Shown in pieces: positions 58,501 through 64,000 of a stretch of 64,000 nucleotides of DNA (the stretch's first letter is position 1; each line of letters opens with the position of its first letter). The notes beneath the pieces are model-generated. The model had not been told where the DNA came from. It worked only from the letters and a program-made list of their open reading frames with translations, and did not search any database. A program made the position numbers and the translations under genes. Source of the DNA: Acestrorhynchus altus. Taxonomy: Eukaryota; Chordata; Actinopteri; Characiformes; Acestrorhynchidae. Location of the stretch: assembly GCA_034509495.1 (NCBI GenBank), contig CM067518.1, positions 6,483,028 through 6,547,027 of the forward strand, in the 5' to 3' direction.

Positions 58501-61500
58501 ATGAATCGTTTATAGTAGATATTGAATCATTTATCGTAGTTACTGAATCATTTATCATAGTTACTGAATCATTTATAGAAGTAATTGAATTCTTTATAGT
58601 AGTTACTGAATCATTTGTAGAAAATATAGATAGAAAAATAAAACTTAAAATAAGTCTAGGCTTCAAGGCATTAAATAATAACAATACTGGCAATAAGGGA
58701 AAATAACATACTGGTAGACATTTATTGGCAGATAACTGCTGCACACTTTCCTCATATGAAACGTGAATGTTTTCAGACACTATGAACAAAATGTAATTGA
58801 TGTTATTGCTGCTGAGGGAGTTATTTTTAACGAATGAACAGTAGAAGTGTTATTTTGACACTGTGGAATTATTGTGATGGTATTTATTTTTCAAAATCAA
58901 CTTAGCGAGTCTTAAACATGTTGAATTGGAAACCAAGAAAGAATGTGGTCATGAGCTCACTCATTAAAACATTCTGAAAAGCTCGATGACTCCAGACTGT
59001 TGACGTATGATGTTCTAATGTGTGTAAAGAGTACACTGTGTGTTACTGGGTGGTTTCGTGTATCACATTGCCTGCATGGCTGCATCTCTCTCAGCAATGG
59101 TTGCCACATTGTTTTGACTGCTGAGTTGATTAGCTCTCTTGGGCGCTTGGGGCAGAACGCGGAGTAATTGCCTGGTTTCCGGCGTTTAGCTGACTGGGCA
59201 AGCAGACCCAGACAAGCTTAGTAAACGTAAGCGGTCTACAGGCAACTCTCTCCCACAAAAACACTGATCCTTATCATCCATCCAGTTTGCATCATATCTG
59301 ATGAGTGTGAAAGAATGACTGGTCAGAGATGTGATGCATACACCCACACACAAACATGACAGAACTTTCCCACAATCCTATCTGAAGCAAATAAATCTGT
59401 GCCGGGCTAAAGGAGCCGGAACACAACAACATAATAAGTCATCGTTCACACTCAACTATCAACTATCAGTGCTTTGATGACATGACTGGCCAGAGTCCAC
59501 ATTGTGTGTGTATATGGCAGAGCGAGGTGCATAAGGAGGTACCTCTTTGAAGTTATCAAACGCTGAAAGGATGATCTCATGCCCCCCTCGCACCAGACAC
59601 ACAGCAGCCAGCAGCTCCAGGACCAGCGCCTTTGTCCTGCGGAACAAAACAAAGGCAGCCGTGAGCGTTCACACAGGATCCTCACAATGAGGAGACTTAC
59701 ATTACCAGTCATACATCAGACTAAACATTATCCACCTACGCTGGGCCTGTCTATCTGCTTCAGGGGGAAAAAGCCTCGCTTTGTGCCTATTGTTTGAAAA
59801 TTTTCAAAATCAGTAATATGAGAGCAAGGGATGATGGCTAACCCCTGACTCTGGGTTTGGCTTTGTTGACGAGACCATGCTTCAGAGTGAGAATCCAAGC
59901 TATTTTTGTGGGTGGGGAAATCTGCTACTTATAACTCCCTAGCTGTGAGCCATCATTGACATTAGCAATTAGTAGGGGTGCTTCGAGACTGTTTTGTACT
60001 GATTTACTGTAGGACACTATTCATGATTCTTACAGCTGACATACACCTACGTGAACATTTACAGTTTAAAGGCTTATTCAACGATCATAAAGTTCTTTTG
60101 TTAATTTTGGCTCTTCAAAATCTTTATGCTCTCATGGGTTTCAAGTCTAGTCAAAACCCTCAACCATGTCCATCACAGTCAACCATTTAGGAGCTGGTCT
60201 GACGTTATGCTGGAGAAATCCGAGGTCGTCCTCTTTCTTCATAATTCCATCCACTTTGGGCAGTGTACCAGCAAATCCAGCATGTCCCAGAGCATAAAAC
60301 TGCCAACACCATGCTTAACAGCCGGTAGTGTATTCTTTACTCTTTCCACATATACCGCTAGTCATTCTGAGCAAATAACACTGTTTGTTTCATCTGACCA
60401 TAAAACTTTCCTCCATAGAGGTTTTCCTTTGTACATGTGATTCAACTGTAAATATTATATACTATATTGCTCCAATTAGATATATTGCTTGACTGCAGAC
60501 AGTGGCACTGTTGTTCCAGCAGCTTCCTGTTCATGGCAGGTCTGTGCCTTGGTGGTTCTTCGGTTGTTCCCGATCATTCAAAACTATTTCTTCTGGCCTG
60601 AAGTCAAGTTTGGGTCTTAAAGTCCTTAGCCAATTAACTTCACCTCCCATTAAATTGAACTTACATACAATATTTGAAGCGATGATCCTAAAATCTGTAG
60701 TTTCACACTTTTGACTTTCAAAGACATTAGTGACTTGTGGAAATCTAAGATCACCTTTCTCACGGTACTGTGTGTTGATCAATGTGTTTTATAAAAAAAC
60801 AAAAATTTCTGTGTGGGCACTTGAAGCTACCAGCTGTAGTTAATTACAATCACAAATACGAAATTCAGAGGCCTTGGCCATAGCAGGTTAAAGGACAGTT
60901 TGGAACTTCCAGCACCACTGAATATATATTTTAACTGATTTTTGATTGTATTGATTCATAAACTGCACCAAAATTTAAACGTATGCATTAATTTCATTGT
61001 TTCTGATTAAAGATGTATGCTGTTGTATGCTGTTGCTGTTATGTTATGCTGCTTGTCTACTAGCTAAGGATATTCTAAGTAAACAGCAAAGCACTTTTGT
61101 AAGTCGCTCTGGATAAGGGCGTCTGCTAAATGCCGCAAATGTAAATGTAAATGTTATGTTGTACTTCAGAGAAATCCATTCATGTGTATGCAACATGTCA
61201 ACCACAACTTTGGGTGTCATTTATCCATGCAAATGGTGCCCTAAAGTAAAATGACGGCAATATTAATTTGCAGTAAGTTGGTTTGAAGCCACACATAGGC
61301 GACCTTTCCTTTTTTTTAATGCTTAGCCTCCATCACGGCAGCTTCAGGGGCTGTTAATCATTTTAACTTACAAACCCATGTTCAGACAAAATTAGGAGCC
61401 ATTGAAAAGAGTAATGTTTAAAACCTGACAATCAGGTCATTCCTGCAAGTTCTCCTCACAGCTCCAAGCCTTTGTCCCAAAGGTGTTTAGAAACAGCTTT

Positions 61501-62592
61501 ACTTACCGCGAGTTCTTATTGTTCAGACTCAGGGCGATTTCATTGACCGCATGCGCATGGGACATGACCATGTTGAAACCGTACTGAAGAGAAAGAAAGA
61601 TCAGGGGATATGATTTCAGTCATCACTGCATGTGACCTCTTTGGAGCTATTGTTTAAAATATGGGTTTGGGTTACAGATTACAAAATACTAGCACTTGGA
61701 TTATAGAGCTACATATTGCAATAGACCTTTCGATGTGTGTTTTAAAATAAATGAACACTGTAACTGAGACTGGCCAGTGATATGCTCACCAAAGTACAGT
61801 CAAAAAGACTGAGGAACTGATTGAGCAGAGCCCATCTGATTGCCAAAATTCAAGATTCAAACCCAGCGTTTAATGGATATAGGAGCCATCTCTTTATTTC
61901 AATCAATTTAATCTTTGAAGACACTTATATTTACTTTAACTTGCATTGAATTAAACAATAACAACAACATTAAAATGAAAAACAAATATAATATTGACAT
62001 ATATGTAATAATATCCTGGTATATAATATGATAAATACTGTGTATTTGTTTCTTTCTTTCTTTCGAATTGTAAGACCCTTGGATCATAGTTTTAGCCCAT
62101 TAGACCGCTGAGCCACTCAGACCTGTATTTCATTTTTTAATCTGTCAGATGTTGTCAGTTGTTATTACCATTGCTCAATTTTCATGACAGAAATGTTCCA
62201 AAATGAGTTGGAATAAAACCCTTTTACATTCCCTTACAGTTAAAAATAAAGTTGCCATTATGGAGAAATTCCATTATGAACATACATTGTTAAATATATT
62301 TGTAAAATGTATATTTTTGTATATGTTGTATATGTTATACAATTGCAGTGTGTGGATTTGCCAGGTGATCTTCAACTCATAAATACAAGCTTGTGTTTGT
62401 TTACTGTGTAACCACTAGGGGGAGAAGGGTTATTAGGTGACATAATTTCTCTTTGCAAACGCTCTTATCAGTGTGTGAAGTACCTGGTAGTTCATGATTG
62501 CTCTCAAACACATGATGCACACGTGTACGTCGTCCTTCTGACTCACAAGCCGGGAGTTCTTTATAGTTTTGCTGTTTGTTGCAGAACCATAG
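42551..62592 (-). CDS. fmnl3: Formin-like protein 3, 3' part of the gene (spliced, 5' partial)
   Basis: FMNL3 is a diaphanous-related formin that nucleates and elongates unbranched actin filaments, for example in filopodia. Twenty minus-strand exons, in transcript order: 62592-62484, 61583-61507, 59636-59543, 57043-56969, 56882-56772, 56562-56413, 55319-55218, 54289-53926, 53235-53155, 51367-51243, 50978-50776, 50445-50211, 49589-49521, 48978-48898, 48794-48665, 48545-48385, 47627-47526, 46638-46546, 44603-44480, 42642-42551. Phases agree throughout and give 858 codons plus TAG. The region covers the second half of the armadillo/DID, coiled coil, FH1, FH2 and DAD. The tail [14 protein letters not shown] ending DESNC, and FH2 segments such as [15 protein letters not shown], point to FMNL3 rather than FMNL2. 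About 190 N-terminal residues are encoded beyond the window. I see no further exon between 62593 and 64000. Confidence 0.95.
43319..43360. repeat. (AT)n palindrome
   Basis: TGATGTTTATATATA runs through an AT core to TATATATAAACATCA, a perfect inverted repeat of about 42 bp in an fmnl3 intron. Confidence 0.85.
43998..44080. repeat. Short foldback element
   Basis: The 15-bp arms AGATTAAGCCTAGTC (43998-44012) and GACTAGGCTTAATCT (44066-44080) are perfect inverted repeats, about 53 bp apart, downstream of the fmnl3 DAD exon. Confidence 0.75.
44480..44603 (-). CDS. fmnl3: fmnl3 shared DAD exon
   Basis: The exon encodes a basic Gln-rich start ([10 protein letters not shown]), then [20 protein letters not shown] and [11 protein letters not shown]. 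This is the DAD, which binds the N-terminal DID to autoinhibit the formin. It ends in phase 1 (G at 44480) and can join either of two terminal exons, 42642 or 38283. In mammalian FMNL3 the region just beside the DAD has been described as WH2-like and acts on actin. Confidence 0.95.
46546..51367 (-). CDS. fmnl3: fmnl3 FH2 domain exons
   Basis: Nine exons (51367-51243, 50978-50776, 50445-50211, 49589-49521, 48978-48898, 48794-48665, 48545-48385, 47627-47526, 46638-46546) encode the actin-binding FH2 dimer and its C-terminal helix. Landmarks in order are: [20 protein letters not shown], with the lasso tryptophan; the Ile of [11 protein letters not shown] and a basic segment; [20 protein letters not shown]; then [20 protein letters not shown], which carries the formin signature GNYMN; then [18 protein letters not shown]. 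The FH2 ring holds the barbed end of the filament and moves with it. The intron 48664-48546 has a GC donor. Confidence 0.96.
48546..48664 (-). other. GC-AG intron in the fmnl3 FH2 domain
   Basis: In transcript direction, exon 48794-48665 ends GCAGCAG and the intron begins GCAAGT, the usual 5' site of GC-AG introns. The intron ends GTCTGCAG at 48546 and the next exon starts TCTCTCTGGAG. The join restores the conserved K-A-A-A-V-S-L-E-N-V sequence of FMNL proteins. A GT donor cannot give that join. Confidence 0.88.
52940..53035. repeat. Dispersed palindromic repeat, family C partial copy
   Basis: GTTCTGGAGTACACCTTTCC and GGATCAGGTGTGTTCACAGC match ordered parts of the family C consensus suggested by the copies at 1850 and 27245. 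Confidence 0.4.
53155..54289 (-). CDS. fmnl3: fmnl3 FH1 region exons with polyglycine and polyproline tracts
   Basis: Exon 54289-53926 (364 nt) ends the coiled coil and runs through [14 protein letters not shown] into a tract of twelve glycines. After a Gly/Ser/Val-rich spacer comes a proline run of about 12 residues that begins PPAPPPP. Exon 53235-53155 adds [16 protein letters not shown] and a short hydrophobic end. Profilin-actin binds such FH1 proline runs and feeds FH2-driven elongation (family knowledge). The polyglycine tract is encoded by GGA/GGT repeats and is absent from mammalian FMNL3 as I recall it. The FH1 is short compared with FMNL1 or FMNL2. Confidence 0.93.
54530..54845 (+). 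mobile_element. Tc1-like transposase relic
   Basis: On the + strand about 54735-54800 reads [20 protein letters not shown], matching the L-T-A-Q-R-Y-I-x-E-x-L stretch of Tc1 transposases. The preceding sequence holds further decayed pieces. It lies in the fmnl3 intron between exons 55218 and 54289, opposite to the gene. Confidence 0.65.
55218..56562 (-). CDS. fmnl3: fmnl3 dimerisation and coiled-coil exons
   Basis: Exon 56562-56413 encodes [20 protein letters not shown] and then [20 protein letters not shown]. Exon 55319-55218 encodes [20 protein letters not shown] followed by [10 protein letters not shown]. The regular spacing of Leu/Val and charged residues predicts a coiled coil, which continues into the start of exon 54289-53926 ([20 protein letters not shown]). 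This matches the segment between DID and FH1 in diaphanous-related formins. Confidence 0.93.
55459..55520. repeat. (CT)n-(AC)n compound microsatellite
   Basis: About 20 CT units with one break are followed, after a short spacer, by about 10 AC units in an fmnl3 intron. Confidence 0.92.
56772..62592 (-). CDS. fmnl3: fmnl3 armadillo/DID (FH3) region exons
   Basis: Five exons encode the regulatory N-terminal half: 62592-62484 ([20 protein letters not shown]), 61583-61507 ([20 protein letters not shown]), 59636-59543 ([20 protein letters not shown]), 57043-56969 ([20 protein letters not shown]) and 56882-56772 ([20 protein letters not shown]). In FMNL proteins this armadillo-repeat region binds Cdc42-type GTPases together with the upstream GBD and clamps the C-terminal DAD to autoinhibit the formin. 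The intron 59542-57044 and the one before it carry transposon relics and a 21-bp minisatellite. Confidence 0.94.
57083..57325 (-). repeat. Dispersed repeat, family B copy (inverted)
   Basis: On the + strand it reads GAGGGGTCCCCCCTTGAGAG, CCCAAGGTTTCTTCCTCCAG and GATTTCTGTAAAGCTGCTCT, the reverse complement of the 3425-3665 copy in the same order. It lies in the fmnl3 intron after exon 57043-56969's upstream side. Confidence 0.7.
58485..58620. repeat. 21-bp minisatellite
   Basis: About six imperfect copies of a 21-bp unit close to TCATTTATAGTAGTTACTGAA occur in tandem. Because the unit is a multiple of three, the minus strand shows an open seven-residue repeat (S-V-T-T-I-N-D) that is not a gene. 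Confidence 0.88.
60115..60790 (-). mobile_element. Tc1-family transposase relic
   Basis: On the minus strand decayed blocks read [37 protein letters not shown] and [17 protein letters not shown] pieces. They match the W-S-D-E and P-T-V-K-H-G-G-G-S-I-M-L-W-G region of Tc1-family transposases, with stops and frameshifts. It lies in an fmnl3 intron in the same orientation as the gene. Confidence 0.65.
61085..61160 (+). mobile_element. SINE/L2-type 3' tail
   Basis: GTAAGTCGCTCTGGATAAGG followed by GCGTCTGCTAAATG is the 3' tail shared by fish SINEs and their L2-type partner LINEs. It ends in short ATGTAA-type tandem copies, as usual for these elements. No tRNA-like head is seen directly upstream. 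Confidence 0.7.
62060..62128 (-). mobile_element. tRNA-derived SINE head fragment
   Basis: The minus strand reads GAGTGGCTCAGCGGTCTAA, an A-box-like start (TGGCTCAGCGG), and later ACAATTCGAA, a decayed B-box. It cannot fold into a full tRNA, so it is taken as a SINE or tRNA-pseudogene remnant. A CTTT-type simple repeat borders it. Confidence 0.5.
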
Positions 62593-62660
62593 CTGCAATA
62601 CATAACATGAGGCATGAGGTGAAGATATGAAGTGTGCAAGGAAACTACACACAAAACCTG

Positions 62661-62773
62661 CCTAAAGGGGAATTCCACCCATTTTTTTTCTTTTTAGATT
62701 TCACAAATTAACACAATTAAATGGTTAATGGTTAAATGGACTTTGAGAAAAAATGCTGGAATTCCCCTTTAAG
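62661..62773. mobile_element. Small foldback MITE
   Basis: CCTAAAGGGGAATTCCA (62661-62677) and TGGAATTCCCCTTTAAG (62757-62773) are inverted repeats with one mismatch at the outer part. They bound 113 bp of AT-rich sequence just upstream of the first fmnl3 exon in the window. Confidence 0.75.
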
Positions 62774-64000
62774 AAAGTTCCGACCTGCATCAAGACACCG
62801 AGTTTAATTCAATAATAACTGCACACATGTGCTGCATTAGAAAGGTCTTCAGTTCATCATTTGCATGCGTTCTGTTCTCAGGAAGTGCGTTTTCAGCTCA
62901 GTAGGCCACATATCAAATTCTGGGTTTGACTAACACGATCACAAAGTGTGTCAGCCACCACACACATCTCCTGCATATACACACACACACACTCATATAA
63001 ACACAAACTGCGGTTCCTGTTGCGTGCTTTGCATCCTGAGGAGAAGCTATCTTTGTATATGAACAGGAGGAGTCACATGCTTCCTGTGTGCTGAGCTCAG
63101 AAGATCTACATCACTTTCCATCATGTTACTTACAGCCTGTGTGATGTACTGAGTAACAATGTAAATGTTCTAACAAGTAATGAAAGCTTACAGCCATGAG
63201 CCTTAACTTCACACATTTGTTTCAAACTTTGTCATTATGTTATTAAGTATCTCAAACAGATTTGCTCATTTGCCTGTATGTAGGTCCTCCTTCGTGCCAA
63301 CAAAATAGCTGAGGCTCCACAAAACCTATGAAGGTCTATGGCCCCAAGATGTTAACAGCAGATCCTTTAAGTCCTGTAAGTTGTGAGGTGGGGCCTGCTG
63401 AAAATCAATCAACCTATATCTGTGCCACTGGTTGTCCTTTCTTGGAGAACTTCTAGTAGGTACTGAACACTGCATACCAAGAACAACCCACAGAACCTGC
63501 TGTTGGAGAAATATTCTGACCCTAGCATCACTATTGAACACCTGTGAAAGGGTTTTAGATTCTTATACTTCTCCCTTTTTCCTTCAACACATCTTCATGA
63601 ACTGACTGCTCACTCGCTGCCTATTTTATCCACCCACTCAGGTGCTTCTGGAGCTGAGTTTACACTGTTATTCACTTCAACTGTCAGTGGTTAATGTTAA
63701 AGATGATTGGTGTATATACACTATCTAGTTACGTGACAAAATTAGGATTAAGATCCAAACATTGATTTGGACATTCTAGAACCCTCCATTTCTTTATCTT
63801 GACCCTTTCCTTGGTGGATTTCCTGGAATGTCTTTGATCTGCTTCATTTTTGGAGAGCAAAAAAAGCACAACTCCCATAAGAATCTGTCTTTCTGATGCA
63901 TCGTGATCTTACATTGAAACATTCATATATGTACCTAAAAATATACTCTATCTGGTTGTGCTGTTCAGCAAAACACACAAATGCGAACACAACCTGTTTG
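62774..64000. other. 5' fmnl3 intron sequence without recognised exon
   Basis: I searched the minus strand for the exon that should precede 62592 (the serine-rich segment upstream of [11 protein letters not shown]) and found no convincing match before the window ends. Only AT-rich sequence and a short (CA)n near 62980 are seen. Confidence 0.5.

Noticed and set aside
58469..58789. 106-codon minus-strand frame with repeated TTINDS
   Set aside because: It is the translation of a 21-bp minisatellite inside an fmnl3 intron, with no splice signals or similarity.
62060..62128. Functional tRNA gene on the minus strand
   Set aside because: An A-box-like stretch is present, but the B-box is decayed and no cloverleaf can be formed.

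Overview
This is vertebrate nuclear DNA, most likely from a teleost fish. Coding exons are short (70-360 bp), bounded by GT/AG sites and far apart. The introns are full of (CA)n, (CT)n and (AT)n microsatellites, Tc1- and hAT-like DNA transposon debris and repeats typical of fish genomes. Nothing prokaryotic (operons, Shine-Dalgarno sites, CRISPR) is present. The assignment to fish rests on the protein sequences and repeat types; the species cannot be named from the sequence.

The window holds two genes that converge tail to tail. From 18 to 33086 on the + strand lies the 3' part of an LDL-receptor-related protein 1 gene (lrp1, LRP1A type). I count 46 coding exons, one of them a possible cassette. 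They are phase-consistent throughout and encode about 2087 residues. Domain order: an EGF module, ten LDLa repeats (ligand cluster III), two EGF modules, a YWTD beta-propeller, an EGF module, eleven LDLa repeats (cluster IV), two EGF modules, a second propeller with a furin site, a run of EGF modules, one transmembrane helix and a cytoplasmic tail with two NPxY motifs. The 5' half lies upstream of the window. The 3' UTR probably ends at the AATAAA at 34928.

From 62592 down to 38219 on the - strand lies a formin-like gene, recognised as fmnl3 from its FH2 and C-terminal sequence. Twenty exons encode about 858 residues: the second half of the armadillo/DID region, dimerisation and coiled-coil segments, FH1, FH2 and DAD. 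The 5' exons lie beyond 64000. Two alternative terminal exons are visible, a proximal one at 42551-42642 and a distal one at 38219-38283, each in frame with the shared DAD exon. One intron is of the GC-AG type.

The rest is introns, UTRs and an intergenic stretch of about 1.5-1.8 kb (roughly 34950-36450). These hold simple repeats, foldback elements, a hAT-type MITE with a perfect 8-bp target duplication, Tc1-like remnants, a non-LTR retrotransposon fragment and SINE-like pieces.

The two proteins are not known to act in one pathway. LRP1 is an endocytic and signalling receptor at the plasma membrane; FMNL3 is an actin nucleator of filopodia and lamellipodia. I see no new multi-gene system. 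The most interesting points are transcript and protein details: the changed sequence around the distal NPxY motif of LRP1, an unusual juxtamembrane exon, and the alternative DAD tails of fmnl3.
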